Part shown: positions 7,237 through 15,730 of the stretch, piece by piece
Numbering within the stretch: the first letter of the stretch is position 1
Layout: each line of letters starts with the position of its first letter
Source of the DNA: Burkholderiales bacterium
GTDB taxonomy: Bacteria > Pseudomonadota > Gammaproteobacteria > Burkholderiales > Burkholderiaceae_C
Direction: 5' to 3'
Length of the DNA stretch: 32,273 bases
Assembly (NCBI GenBank): GCA_025350145.1
Contig: JANXYH010000098.1
Span: forward strand, 1-32,273
Notes under the pieces: generated by a model
The model's database searches: none
Told to the model about the DNA's origin: nothing
Seen by the model: the letters and a program-made list of their open reading frames with translations, nothing else
Position numbers and translations under genes: made by a program

Positions 7237-8451
7237 TCAGCGTTCACGAAAGGCCTCGCGGGCCTTGAGCATGGGCCGCAGCAGAAAGCTCAGCACGCTG
7301 CGCTGGCCGGTGTTGATTTCGGCGCTGCCGGTCATGCCCGGGATCACCGCCAGGGCCTGGCCACCGGACTTGAGCGAGCCGCGCTCGGCCAGCACCGTGG
7401 TGCGGTACCAGGTGGCGTTGCCGGGGTGGTCGGCGTCGCCGCCCATTGCGTCCGGGCTGATCGCCTGGACCCGGCCCTTGAGCGTGCCGTAGACCGTGGC
7501 TTCGTAGGCCGAGAGCTTGATCTCGACCTTTTGTCCGACCTGGATGAAGCCGATGTCGGCGGGTTTGATGCGGGCCTCGATCAGCACCCGCTCGCCCAGC
7601 GGCACGATCTCGATCATCGCTGCGCCCGGGGCGATCACGCCGCCGATGGTGTTGGCGCGGATCGCCTTGACCAGGCCACGCACCGGCGAGGTCAACACGG
7701 TCCGGCGCAGCACGTCGTCGCGGCCGGCGAGTTGCTCGTCGATCACGCTGAGCTCGGTGCGCAGCCGCACCAGCTCGGCGCTGGCATCCTGGCGGAAGCG
7801 GTTGACGCGCTCCTGGGTACCCTGCTGCAGGTCGTTGACCTGGCGCCGCACCCGCATCACCTCGACCTCGCTCATCAGCCCCTTGCCGGCCATGCCTTCG
7901 GCCAGGGCAAGCTCGCGCTCCAGCAGGCGCTGGCTGCGGCGGTTGATCTCCACCGCCTCGTTCAGCGCCCGGCTGCGCGCCTGGTAGGACTCGGTCTCGC
8001 CCTGCACCACGGCGCGTGCGCCCAGCACCTCGGCGGGAAAGGCCAGCGGCCTGCCCAGCGCCTCGGCCTGCAGGCGGGCGATCGCCGCGACCAGTGAAAT
8101 CCGTCTGGCGCGGCCCTCGTTCTGCATGGACTCGAACCGGGTCGGGTCGAGCAGGGCCAGCGGCTGGCCGACCGCCACCTGGTCGCCTTCGCGCACCCGC
8201 AGCTCGCGCAGGATGCCGCCTTCCAGGCTCGAAATCAGTTGCTCGCGGCCATCGGGCACGACCCGCGCCTCGGCCCGCGTGACCATGTCGACATCGACCC
8301 AGCAGGCCCAGGTCAGGGCGCAGACGACGGCCGCCAGCATCAGGTACAGCGCGGCGTTGGCGGCATGCGCCGGCTCAAGCATCTGGGCGGCGGCGACCGG
8401 GCTGATGAAGGGCGCGTCGCCGTGGCGCAGGGCGGCTGGGTTTCGGTTCAC
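7237..8451 (-). CDS. HlyD-family type I secretion periplasmic adaptor (LapC-like)
   Basis: 404-residue membrane-fusion protein that links an inner-membrane ABC exporter to a TolC-like outer-membrane channel. A short cytoplasmic N terminus precedes one membrane segment at about 32-51. Then come the first half of a lipoyl/barrel-sandwich domain ('VVPDGREQLISSLEGGIL', 'VREGDQV'), a helical hairpin from about 110 to 235 with heptad-like repeats, and the second half ('LTSPVRGLVKAI', 'GGVIAPGAAMIEIVPLG'), which carries the usual HlyD C-terminal signature. It starts with GTG at 8451, overlapping the TGA of the ABC gene as GTGA, so translation is probably coupled. It is the last gene of the GT41-ABC-HlyD operon. 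No TolC-like gene is in the window. Confidence 0.93.
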   Translation of the reverse strand: MNRNPAALRHGDAPFISPVAAAQMLEPAHAANAALYLMLAAVVCALTWACWVDVDMVTRAEARVVPDGREQLISSLEGGILRELRVREGDQVAVGQPLALLDPTRFESMQNEGRARRISLVAAIARLQAEALGRPLAFPAEVLGARAVVQGETESYQARSRALNEAVEINRRSQRLLERELALAEGMAGKGLMSEVEVMRVRRQVNDLQQGTQERVNRFRQDASAELVRLRTELSVIDEQLAGRDDVLRRTVLTSPVRGLVKAIRANTIGGVIAPGAAMIEIVPLGERVLIEARIKPADIGFIQVGQKVEIKLSAYEATVYGTLKGRVQAISPDAMGGDADHPGNATWYRTTVLAERGSLKSGGQALAVIPGMTGSAEINTGQRSVLSFLLRPMLKAREAFRER

Positions 8452-10748
8452 AGCGCCGCCTCTCTTTGCTGCGGCTGGGTGCTGGGGTGGAGGTGGACGT
8501 TGCCGGCACCGCGCTCCGTCGCCGGTTTGGCGCCCGACAGCGCGGCCAGCACAGCGGCCTTGGGGCCGTCCATCACGACCCGGCCGGCGTCGACCACGAC
8601 GATGCGCTCAACCAGTTCCAGCACGGCCGGGCGGTGGGTGACGACCACCAGGGTGCAGCCCGGCGCCGCGTCCTTGAGCTGGCGCAGGAAGGCGACCTCG
8701 CTTTGCGCGTCCATCGAACTGGTCGGCTCGTCCATCAGCAGCACCCGCGGCTGGGTGATCAGGCAACGGCTCAGCGCCACCAGTTGGCGCTGCCCGCCTG
8801 ACAGCAGCCCGCCGGCCTCGCCGACCGGCAGATCCCAGCCCAGCGGGTGGCCGGCGACGACCCGGGCCAGCCCGGTCAGCGCGGCGATCTCGGCCAGCCG
8901 GCCGGGCTCGGCACTGGCCCGGCCGAGCAACACGTTGTCGCGCAGCGTGCCGTTGAACAGGCGCGGCTCCTGGCTGACGAAGCCGACCCCGGCGCGGTAG
9001 TCGGTCGGGTCGATCTGGCGCAGGTCTATGCCGTCAACCTCGACCCGGCCGGCGGTCGGCTGGTAAAGCCCGGCCAGCAGGCGCAGGACCGTGCTCTTGC
9101 CGCTGCCGATGCGGCCGAGGATGGCCACCCGCTGGCCCGGCTCGAAGTGCAGGTTCAGGCCCTTTAGCACCTGCGGCGCGGCGTCGTGGCCGGTGGCCGG
9201 GTAAGCGAAGCCGACTTCGGCCAGGGCGATCTGGCCGCTCAACTGGCGCTGCGGGATGTAGCTGCGCTGGGCGTCGCGCTCCTGCGGCTTGGCCATCACC
9301 TTGTCCAGCGCCCGCATTGCCGCGCGCGCGCCCTGGTAACGGGTGGCCAGCGCGACCACGCTGGTCAGCGGGGCGATGGCGCGGGCGGCGAACATCACCG
9401 CGCCGATCAGCGCGCCGCCGGTGATCGCCTTGTCGTCGATCAGGTACACGCCCCAGACCAGCAACACCAGGGTCACGCACTGCTGCGACACCGCCGACAG
9501 GTTCATGGTCCAGGCGCTCAGGCGGCGGGCGCGCAGGGTCGACTCGGCGGCGGCGGCGGTGGTCTGCTCGTAGGCCTGGATGAAGCGGCCCTGCGCCGCA
9601 GCGGCCTTGATGTCCTCCAGCCCCTCGACCGCCTCGACCAAGATGCCGTGCAGATCGGCATGGCTCTGCATGCTCGCGGCGGTGGCCCGGCGCAGCGCGC
9701 CCTGGATCAGCAGCGCGACCGTCAGGATGGCCGGAATCGCCAGCACCAGCACCCAGCCCAGGGGCCCGCCAATGACGAAGGCCATGGCCACGAACACCAG
9801 GATGAAGGGCAGATCGGACAGCGCCGAGAGCGTGGCCGAGGAGAAGAACTCGCGCACCACCTCGATCTGGGCCAGCACATGGGCGTAGGCGCCGGCCGAG
9901 TCTGGCCGGCCCTCCATCCGCACCCCCAGGCTTTGCCGGAACAGCGTGGCGCCGACCAGCAGGTCGGCCTTCTTGCCGGCCAGATCGATCAAATGGGCGC
10001 GCAACTGGCGCGCGCTGAAATCAAACACCAATGCCAGCAGCCCGGCGCTGGCCAGCGCCCAGAGCGTGGTGAAGGCCTGGTGCGGGATCACTTTGTCGTA
10101 GACCACAGCGGTGATCACGCCCGAGACCAGCATCAGGAAGTTCGACAGCAGCGCCGCCAGCAGGGCCGAGCGGTAGTAGGGCATGAAGCGGCGCAGCGTG
10201 CCCCACAGCCAGTGCCGCGCCGGGTCGGCGCCGATCTCGGCCGAGACCGCCGCCGGTGCGGCCTGCAGCCTGGCCACGAGCGCCACGCCGCTGTACTCGG
10301 CAGCGAGTTCGCGCTCGGTGGCCTGCACGGTGGCCTGCACGGTTGCCTGCACGGTCGTGGCCTCGGCCGCTGCCGGCATCACCACGCTGTAGATCGCCGG
10401 CGCGTTGGCCTGCTGGCGCCGCGCCGTGACGATGCAGGCGTCACCGTGGTTGAGCAGCAGCACCGCCGGCAGCATCGCCTCGGGCAGTTCGCCGATCCGG
10501 CGTTGCACCAGGCCGGCGCTGTAGCCGGCCTCGCGCAGCGCCCGCAGCGCCTGGTCGGGACCGAGCGGGCCGTCCAGGCGCTGGCCGTCGAGCAGCGAAG
10601 CCGCCGAGCGCTCGCGGCCGTGGTGGCGGGTCAACCAGACCAGCGCCTGCGCCAGCGCGTCATCGGCCAGCCGCCAGGCCGGCGCGTCCGGCGGCGGCGT
10701 GGCGTGGGGCTCGGGTGGTTCCGCCACGACGGGTTTCAGCACGCTCAA
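8448..10748 (-). CDS. Type I secretion system permease/ATPase (LapB-like, C39-like domain)
   Basis: 766-residue ABC exporter fused in the order C39-like domain (about 25-145), six-helix membrane domain (about 185-470), ATPase (about 500-740). The N-terminal domain lacks the catalytic cysteine of true C39 peptidases, as in transporters of RTX or large adhesins, where it docks the substrate. Walker A GRIGSGKST is at 545-553, LSGGQ at 649-653, Walker B VLLMDE at 669-674 and the switch histidine at 705. The start is TTG at 10748, overlapping the GT41 stop as TTGA; a GTG two codons later is an alternative. A 12-bp unit repeated three times (10321-10356) encodes VQAT repeats in the linker before the membrane domain. 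The likely cargo is a large adhesin, by homology. Confidence 0.93.
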   Translation of the reverse strand: MSVLKPVVAEPPEPHATPPPDAPAWRLADDALAQALVWLTRHHGRERSAASLLDGQRLDGPLGPDQALRALREAGYSAGLVQRRIGELPEAMLPAVLLLNHGDACIVTARRQQANAPAIYSVVMPAAAEATTVQATVQATVQATERELAAEYSGVALVARLQAAPAAVSAEIGADPARHWLWGTLRRFMPYYRSALLAALLSNFLMLVSGVITAVVYDKVIPHQAFTTLWALASAGLLALVFDFSARQLRAHLIDLAGKKADLLVGATLFRQSLGVRMEGRPDSAGAYAHVLAQIEVVREFFSSATLSALSDLPFILVFVAMAFVIGGPLGWVLVLAIPAILTVALLIQGALRRATAASMQSHADLHGILVEAVEGLEDIKAAAAQGRFIQAYEQTTAAAAESTLRARRLSAWTMNLSAVSQQCVTLVLLVWGVYLIDDKAITGGALIGAVMFAARAIAPLTSVVALATRYQGARAAMRALDKVMAKPQERDAQRSYIPQRQLSGQIALAEVGFAYPATGHDAAPQVLKGLNLHFEPGQRVAILGRIGSGKSTVLRLLAGLYQPTAGRVEVDGIDLRQIDPTDYRAGVGFVSQEPRLFNGTLRDNVLLGRASAEPGRLAEIAALTGLARVVAGHPLGWDLPVGEAGGLLSGGQRQLVALSRCLITQPRVLLMDEPTSSMDAQSEVAFLRQLKDAAPGCTLVVVTHRPAVLELVERIVVVDAGRVVMDGPKAAVLAALSGAKPATERGAGNVHLHPSTQPQQREAAL

Positions 10749-12601
10749 GTCCGGGCGGCGCCGCGTGCCGCCAGCGCCAGGCGCTCGAACTCGCGCTCGA
10801 TGTCGCGCACGATCTGCGGCAGGTCAAACAGCGGCGAGGCCCGGCCATGCTCGGCCAGGTAGCGCTTGAAGCTCGCGACCCGCGCCGGGTGGCGCCCGAG
10901 CGTGACCGCCAGGCGCTCGTAGTCGGCCAGCGACTCGGTCACGAGCTCGGGCAGGCCGACCGCGTGCAGCAGGCTGCCGGCCATGCGCGAGATGTAGCTG
11001 CGCCCGGCCAGCGTCAGGATCGGCGTGCCCATCCAGAGCGCGTCGCTGGCGGTGGTGCCGGCGTTGAACGGGAAGGTGTCGAGCATCAGGTCGGCGCGCG
11101 CGAAACGCGCCAGGTACTCGGGCGGTGCGACCCGCGGCGCAAACACCAATCGCCCGGCTGCGACGCCGTGGGCAGCGGCCCGCGCCAGCATGTTGTCGCG
11201 GGCGCTGTCGTTGTCGGCCAGCAACCAGAGCACGCTCGCCGGCACCTGCTGCAACACCCGCATCCAGCAGTCGAAGATGTCCTCGCGGAACTTGAAGTTG
11301 TTGTTGAACGAGCAGTAGACGAAGGCGTCGTCGGCCAGGCCGCAGGCGCTGCGCTGCGGGGCCGGCGCGACGGCGCGCTGGCGGTCGCTGACCTGGTAGC
11401 AGTGCGGCAGGTAGATCGGCCGCTCGGTGACGAAGGGACGCAGCGCTTCGGGCATGACGAAGCGGTCGGCGATCAGCCAGTCAACGCCGGGAAGGGCCGA
11501 GGTGCCGGGCAGGCCGAGGTAGCTGACCTGTACCGGCGCCGGTCGGTGGCCGAGGATCGCCGGGCGGGCGCCCTGGGTCAGGCCTTGCAGGTCGACCAGC
11601 ACGTCGATGCCGGACTCGGCCACCAGGCGCGCGGCGGTGTGGTCGTCGACGCCGCCCAGGCGCACATGCCGGTCCAGCGCGGCCAGCAGGCGGCGGCGCT
11701 GCGGCGTCGCCGACTCTGGCGTCCAGCAAAAGCCGAAGACTTCAAAGCGGCTGCGGTCGTGCAGCTCCAGCAGCTCCGGCACGAGCAGGCCGACGGCGTG
11801 CATGTGCAGGTCGCCCGAGAGGTAGCCGATGCGGATTCGCCCCTGCCGTGGCGGCATGCCGCGGTGCATCGCCTGGGCCGGTGGCGCGGGCACCTTCTGC
11901 TGGGCAAAGCGCAGCGCGGCGAGCAACTGCACGGCCGGGTCATCGGTGGCGCACATCGTCGCCAGCAGCGAGGTGCCGGTGAGCAACTGGTGCGGGCTCA
12001 ACTCGCCCACCGCCGCCTGCGCCGGCCAGGCACATTGCTTCTGTCGCAGGTGGACGTAGTGCTGGACCACGTCGGGTTGCTCGGCGTTGGCCCGCAGGCT
12101 TTGCGCCAGCACCGCCTCGGCCTGGGCAAAGCGGCGCAGCGTTTCGAGCAGCCTGCCGCTGTTGTTGAGGGCATGCTGGCGCAGCTCGGCGCTGCTGTGG
12201 GCGGCGTCTGTCACGGCCTGCCACAGGGCCAGCGCGCCGCTGCTGTCGCCAGCGCGCTCCAGCAAGTGCCCGAGGTTGAGCTGGGCGTGGCAGAAATCGG
12301 GCTGCTCGACCAGGGCCTGGCGGTAAGCCGCTTCGGCCTCGGCGTCGCGGCCCAGGCTGCTGAGCAAGGTGCCCCAGTTGAAGCAGGCGACATGGCGCAG
12401 CGGCGCCGGGCCACGCGCGATCCAGTCGGCGTAGAGCGCCGCCGCCTGCGCCGCCTGGCCGGCTTGCTGCAGGCGCTGGGCCTGGTCGAGCAGGCTGGTC
12501 AGTGGCAGCCGCTCCTGCGCCGGCGCGGCGGGCGGGGCGGGGTTGTGAATGTCGATCTGGGCGTCAATCAGGGCGGCTTCGGGCACAGACACCTCGGGCA
12601 A
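10745..12601 (-). CDS. TPR-containing GT41 (SPINDLY/OGT-like) glycosyltransferase
   Basis: Up to 618 residues. TPR-like helices span about 35-185 ('NWGTLLSSLGRDAEAEAAYR', 'AQLNLGHLLERAGD') and a GT41 catalytic region about 255-600. GT41 landmarks are present: GYLSGDLHMHAVG with the conserved His (266-268 region), 'PAPVQVSYLGLPGT' at 355-367, FNNNFKF with the Lys (437) equivalent to the sugar-nucleotide lysine of OGT, and 'DTFPFNAGTTASDALW' at 508-523. Such enzymes move a sugar from a nucleotide donor to Ser/Thr of proteins. TTG at 12601 gives the longest form; GTG at 12586, preceded by GAGG at 5 nt, is the better-supported start (613 residues). It overlaps the ABC gene by 4 nt and follows cheZ by 84 nt, so its target may be a secreted adhesin or flagellin. 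Confidence 0.9.
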   Translation of the reverse strand: MPEVSVPEAALIDAQIDIHNPAPPAAPAQERLPLTSLLDQAQRLQQAGQAAQAAALYADWIARGPAPLRHVACFNWGTLLSSLGRDAEAEAAYRQALVEQPDFCHAQLNLGHLLERAGDSSGALALWQAVTDAAHSSAELRQHALNNSGRLLETLRRFAQAEAVLAQSLRANAEQPDVVQHYVHLRQKQCAWPAQAAVGELSPHQLLTGTSLLATMCATDDPAVQLLAALRFAQQKVPAPPAQAMHRGMPPRQGRIRIGYLSGDLHMHAVGLLVPELLELHDRSRFEVFGFCWTPESATPQRRRLLAALDRHVRLGGVDDHTAARLVAESGIDVLVDLQGLTQGARPAILGHRPAPVQVSYLGLPGTSALPGVDWLIADRFVMPEALRPFVTERPIYLPHCYQVSDRQRAVAPAPQRSACGLADDAFVYCSFNNNFKFREDIFDCWMRVLQQVPASVLWLLADNDSARDNMLARAAAHGVAAGRLVFAPRVAPPEYLARFARADLMLDTFPFNAGTTASDALWMGTPILTLAGRSYISRMAGSLLHAVGLPELVTESLADYERLAVTLGRHPARVASFKRYLAEHGRASPLFDLPQIVRDIEREFERLALAARGAART

Positions 12602-12646
12602 AGTACCCGGCCATGCTAGGCAGACCGGCCCTGCCCCACTGGCGCA

Positions 12647-12662
12647 AAAAGCCGGGGCTTTC
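12647..12662 (-). terminator. Terminator hairpin after cheZ
   Basis: On the minus strand AAAGCC-CC-GGCTTT continues into further T residues (plus-strand A run from 12647). It lies 24 nt beyond the cheZ stop and upstream of the GT41 gene. The stem is short, so some read-through into the GT41 operon is possible. Confidence 0.5.
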
Positions 12663-12685
12663 GGCCGCTGATCAGGGCTGGTGGG

Positions 12686-13318
12686 TCAAAAGCCCAGGCT
12701 GGCCAGCAGGTCGTCGACCTCGCCCTGGTTGGCCACCACGTCGCTGCGGCCTTCCAGACTGACAACGGGGCCGTTCAGGATGCTCGGGTCGACCTTCTCG
12801 CGCTGCTCCGGCGGCACCACCTGCACCAGCAGCTTGACCAGGCTGTCCTCGAGCTCGTTGGCCAGGGCCACGACCTTGGCCACGACCTGGCCAGTCAGGT
12901 CATGGAAGTCCTGCGCCAGCATGATGTCGGTCAGGTGCGCGTCGATGCTGGCGGTGCGGGTCTCGACCTCGGTGACGAAGTTCAGCACCATGCCCGAGGC
13001 CACCGCTTTGACCGGATTGGCCACCAGCTCGGCGGCCAGCAGCCGGGTCTGGGCAGCGATCCGGGCGTGCTCGGCCTTGGCCTGGTCGACCGAGTTGAGC
13101 ACCTTCTCGGCCGCCACGGCGGTCTTGTTGGCGATGTAGGTCAGGCGGCTGCGGGCATCGGGCAGGCCGTCGGTGGCGACTTGCAGCTTGGGCATCACAC
13201 CGAGCTGCTGCATGGTGTCGTGCAGCAGCCGGGTGATCGAGCCGATCTGCTGGAACACCTCCTTGGGCGTGGCGCCGGTCTGCGCAGGGACCAGGGCAGT
13301 CAAGTCTTCCATCTTCAT
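12686..13318 (-). CDS. cheZ: CheZ, phosphatase of CheY-P
   Basis: 210-residue CheZ, which dephosphorylates CheY-P and ends the motor signal. The active-site helix AQDFHDLTGQ gives D140 and Q144, matching D143 and Q147 of the E. coli enzyme with the same spacing. A long four-helix-bundle region precedes it. After a flexible linker the C terminus QGEVDDLLASLGF is the amphipathic CheY-binding helix. The ATG is 14 nt past the cheY stop, in the same operon. A terminator hairpin follows. The alternative start at Met3 would change only two residues. Confidence 0.95.
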   Translation of the reverse strand: MKMEDLTALVPAQTGATPKEVFQQIGSITRLLHDTMQQLGVMPKLQVATDGLPDARSRLTYIANKTAVAAEKVLNSVDQAKAEHARIAAQTRLLAAELVANPVKAVASGMVLNFVTEVETRTASIDAHLTDIMLAQDFHDLTGQVVAKVVALANELEDSLVKLLVQVVPPEQREKVDPSILNGPVVSLEGRSDVVANQGEVDDLLASLGF

Positions 13319-13332
13319 GTTGGCACGCCCAT

Positions 13333-13734
13333 TCAGGCCGTGGCGGCCATCTTTTGCAGAATCTTCTGCACCTTCTCTTCCAAGGTGGCCTTGGTGAAGG
13401 GCTTGACGATGTAGCCGGCGGCGCCGCTTTGGGCGGCCATCAGGATGTCCTCCTTGCGCGCCTCGGCGGTGACCATCAGCACCGGCAGGTGGCGCAGGTT
13501 GCCGTCGGCCTTGACCGCCTTGAGCAGGTCAAAGCCGTTCATGTTGGGCATGTTGATGTCGCTGACGATGAAGTCAAAGCGCGCGGCGCGCAGCATGTTC
13601 AGCGCCACCGCGCCGTCCTCGGCCTCCTCGGCGTTGAGGCAGCCCATCTCCTTGAGCAGGCCGCGGACGATCCGCCGCATGGTCGAGAAGTCGTCGACGA
13701 TCAGAAACTTCATATCGGTTGGCATGCTGCTCAT
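13333..13734 (-). CDS. cheY: CheY, chemotaxis response regulator
   Basis: Single receiver domain of 133 residues that binds the flagellar switch when phosphorylated. All functional residues align with E. coli CheY at a constant offset of two: D14/D15 acidic pocket, phospho-acceptor D59, T89, Y108 and K111. There is no output domain. The ATG at 13734 gives a 7-residue extension before 'MKFLIVDD', and in-frame ATGs at codons 4 and 8 are possible starts. It lies 92 nt after motB and 14 nt before cheZ. A sigma-28-like promoter overlaps the motB stop, so cheYZ can be transcribed apart from motAB. Confidence 0.96.
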   Translation of the reverse strand: MSSMPTDMKFLIVDDFSTMRRIVRGLLKEMGCLNAEEAEDGAVALNMLRAARFDFIVSDINMPNMNGFDLLKAVKADGNLRHLPVLMVTAEARKEDILMAAQSGAAGYIVKPFTKATLEEKVQKILQKMAATA

Positions 13735-13826
13735 GGCGGGCTCTCAGTGCAGGCTTGGGGTGGATGGTGTTTGTCGACAAGGTGGGCTGGAGCCGGTGCG
13801 CCAGGCCAAGCTCGACCGTCTGGGTT

Positions 13827-13853
13827 CTATCGACCGGCGGCCGGCAAACTTGA
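13827..13853 (-). promoter_or_regulatory. Sigma-28 (FliA) type promoter of cheYZ
   Basis: Read on the minus strand: TCAAGTTT (13846-13853), 11 nt, GTCGATAG (13827-13834). The enterobacterial FliA consensus is TAAAGTTT-N11-GCCGATAA, so 7 of 8 and 6 of 8 positions match at exact spacing. The TAG stop of motB is the last three bases of the -10 box. The leader before cheY would be about 85 nt. Confidence 0.65.
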
Positions 13854-14813
13854 CCCTGGCCTGGCTGCTGCGGGCAGCGCCTGGGGCCGGGGCGTGGCCG
13901 GCCCGGCGGGGTTGGCCGCGTCGGCGGTGTCGAGATCGGACACCGGCTTGTTGAAGGCCCGGTCCTCGGCCTCGCGGTTCATCACGATCAGGCTGATGCG
14001 GCGGTTCTGCGGGTCCAGTGGATCGTTGCGGTTGAACGGCTGGCTGGACGCCAGGCCGAGCACGCGCAGCACCCGTTCTTCGGTCAATCCGCCGCCCACC
14101 AGCTCGCGGCGGGTGGCGTTGGCGCGGTCGGCCGACAGCTCCCAGTTGCTGTAGCCCCGGTCGCCGCCGGGAAAGGGCTGCGCGTCGGTGTGGCCCTCCA
14201 GCGTCAAGCGGTTCGGCACCTCGGCCAGCACGCTGCCGATGGCACGCAGGATGTCACGCATGTAGGGTTTGACCAGCGCGCTGCCGGAATCGAACATCGG
14301 CCGGTTCAGTTCGTCGACGATCTGGATGCGCAGGCCGTCGGTGGTCATTTCCATCTTGATCTGCGAGCTGAACTGCGCCAGCTTGGCGTTGTTGCGCAAC
14401 TCATGTTCGACCTGGTCCTGCAGCTCGCGCAGGCGCTGGGCCTCGGCCTTGCGCAGTTCGTCGCGCAGCTTGTGCACATTGATGGTGTGGCGGGGCTGGG
14501 CGATGTCGCCGCGCTTGACCTGGCCCGAGGTATTGGTCAGGTCGGCACCTCCGCCCTTGACGACATGCGAGGAATCGCCCGAGCCCGAGCCGCCGCCCAT
14601 GGCGATGCGCAGTGGCGACTGGAAGTAGTCGGCGATGCCCTTCTTGTCGCCCTCGCTGGTGCTGCCGAGCAGCCACATCAGCAGGAAGAAGGCCATCATC
14701 GCCGTCACGAAGTCGGCATAGGCGATCTTCCAAGCGCCGCCATGGGCGGCGTGGCCGCCCTTCTTGACGCGCTTGATGATGATCGGCTGGAGCTTTTTCG
14801 CGTCGCCGGCCAT
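13827..14813 (-). CDS. motB: MotB, peptidoglycan-anchored stator subunit
   Basis: 328-residue flagellar stator protein. One membrane helix at about 31-50 (YADFVTAMMAFFLLMWLL) carries the proton-binding D34, equivalent to D32 of E. coli MotB. A plug/linker region with a long charged helix follows. The OmpA-like peptidoglycan-binding domain (about 160-285) has LEGHTDAQPF and NWELSADRANATRREL. The tail beyond about 290 is Pro/Ala-rich and low complexity. The Asp and the sequence around it indicate a proton-driven MotB rather than sodium-driven PomB. It begins 9 nt after the motA stop without a clear Shine-Dalgarno sequence, which suggests coupling. Its TAG stop lies within the cheY promoter. Confidence 0.96.
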   Translation of the reverse strand: MAGDAKKLQPIIIKRVKKGGHAAHGGAWKIAYADFVTAMMAFFLLMWLLGSTSEGDKKGIADYFQSPLRIAMGGGSGSGDSSHVVKGGGADLTNTSGQVKRGDIAQPRHTINVHKLRDELRKAEAQRLRELQDQVEHELRNNAKLAQFSSQIKMEMTTDGLRIQIVDELNRPMFDSGSALVKPYMRDILRAIGSVLAEVPNRLTLEGHTDAQPFPGGDRGYSNWELSADRANATRRELVGGGLTEERVLRVLGLASSQPFNRNDPLDPQNRRISLIVMNREAEDRAFNKPVSDLDTADAANPAGPATPRPQALPAAARPGSSLPAAGR

Positions 14814-14822
14814 CAGTTGCCA

Positions 14823-15680
14823 TCACTTCTTCTTGACATGGCCTTCCAGCTCGGAAAAGCTGGGCCGGTCGCCGGAGAACAACACCTTTCGGCCAAATTC
14901 GATCGCCACCGTCGGCGCATAGCCCTGCATGCTGGCCAGCAGGGTGATCTTGATGCACTGCAGCTCCTTGCCGGCGTCCTCGACCTTCTGTTCGAGCAGG
15001 CCGCCGAGTGGTTCGACGAAGCCGTATGCCAGCAAGATGCCGAGGAAGGTTCCGACCAGGGCCGAGCCGATCATCCCGCCCAGCACTGCCGGCGGCTGGC
15101 CGACCGAACCCATGGTGTTGACCACGCCCAGCACCGCCGCGACGATGCCGAAGGCCGGCAGGCCCCCGGCCAGGCGCCCGATAGCGGCGACGGCGGCATG
15201 CTCCTCGGCGTGGTGGGTGTCGATCTCGCTGTCCATCAGGCTCTCGATCTCGTGCGAGTTCAGGCTGCCCGAGACCATCATCCGCAGGTAGTCGGTGATG
15301 AACTCGACCACATGGTGGTCGCCGCTGACCGAGGGGTACTTCTTGAACAGGGCCGAGTTGTGCGGGTCCTCGACATCGCCTTCGATCGACATCAGGCCTT
15401 CCTTGCGGGCCTTCTGCAGGATGTCGAACAACAGCGCCAGCACCTCCAGGTAGCGCGCCTTGCTGAACTTGCTGCCCTTGAAGCAGCGCCCCAATCCCTT
15501 CAGCGTGGCCTTGACGACCTTCATCTGGTTGTTGGCCAGGAACGCGCCCAGCGCCGCGCCGAGGATCGTGATCATCTCGAAGGGCAGGGCGTGCAGGATC
15601 ACGCCGATGTTGCCGCCGTGCGCGATGTACACGCCGAAGATGCAACCCATGGCAAGCAGCCAGCCGACGATGACGAACAT
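14823..15680 (-). CDS. motA: MotA, flagellar stator proton channel
   Basis: 285-residue stator subunit with four membrane helices: about 2-20, 32-50, 170-192 and 202-222. A large cytoplasmic loop carries the charged residues that touch FliG. Family segments are clear: 'GVYIAHGGNIGVILHALPFEM', 'GLPAFGIVAAVLGVVNTMG' with its conserved proline, and 'IGSALVGTFLGILLAYGFVEPLG'. It belongs to the proton-type MotA subgroup of proteobacteria. The ATG at 15680 lacks a purine-rich ribosome site. A sigma-28-like promoter ends about 50 nt upstream and overlaps the end of the methyltransferase gene. It is followed at 9 nt by motB. Confidence 0.96.
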   Translation of the reverse strand: MFVIVGWLLAMGCIFGVYIAHGGNIGVILHALPFEMITILGAALGAFLANNQMKVVKATLKGLGRCFKGSKFSKARYLEVLALLFDILQKARKEGLMSIEGDVEDPHNSALFKKYPSVSGDHHVVEFITDYLRMMVSGSLNSHEIESLMDSEIDTHHAEEHAAVAAIGRLAGGLPAFGIVAAVLGVVNTMGSVGQPPAVLGGMIGSALVGTFLGILLAYGFVEPLGGLLEQKVEDAGKELQCIKITLLASMQGYAPTVAIEFGRKVLFSGDRPSFSELEGHVKKK

Positions 15681-15730
15681 GGTGGAGTGGGGTCAATCTC
15701 AGCCGCGTGGGACGCAGCTTCTAGAGCGAG

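Noticed and set aside
10321-10356. A 12-bp unit repeated three times in the ABC gene, considered as a possible CRISPR or phase-variable site.
   Set aside because: It is in frame, has no spacers and encodes a short VQAT linker; length change would keep the frame.
10715-12619. A 634-codon plus-strand frame opposite the GT41 gene.
   Set aside because: The minus-strand GT41 motifs are decisive; the plus frame is Arg/Gln/Ala-rich without domains.
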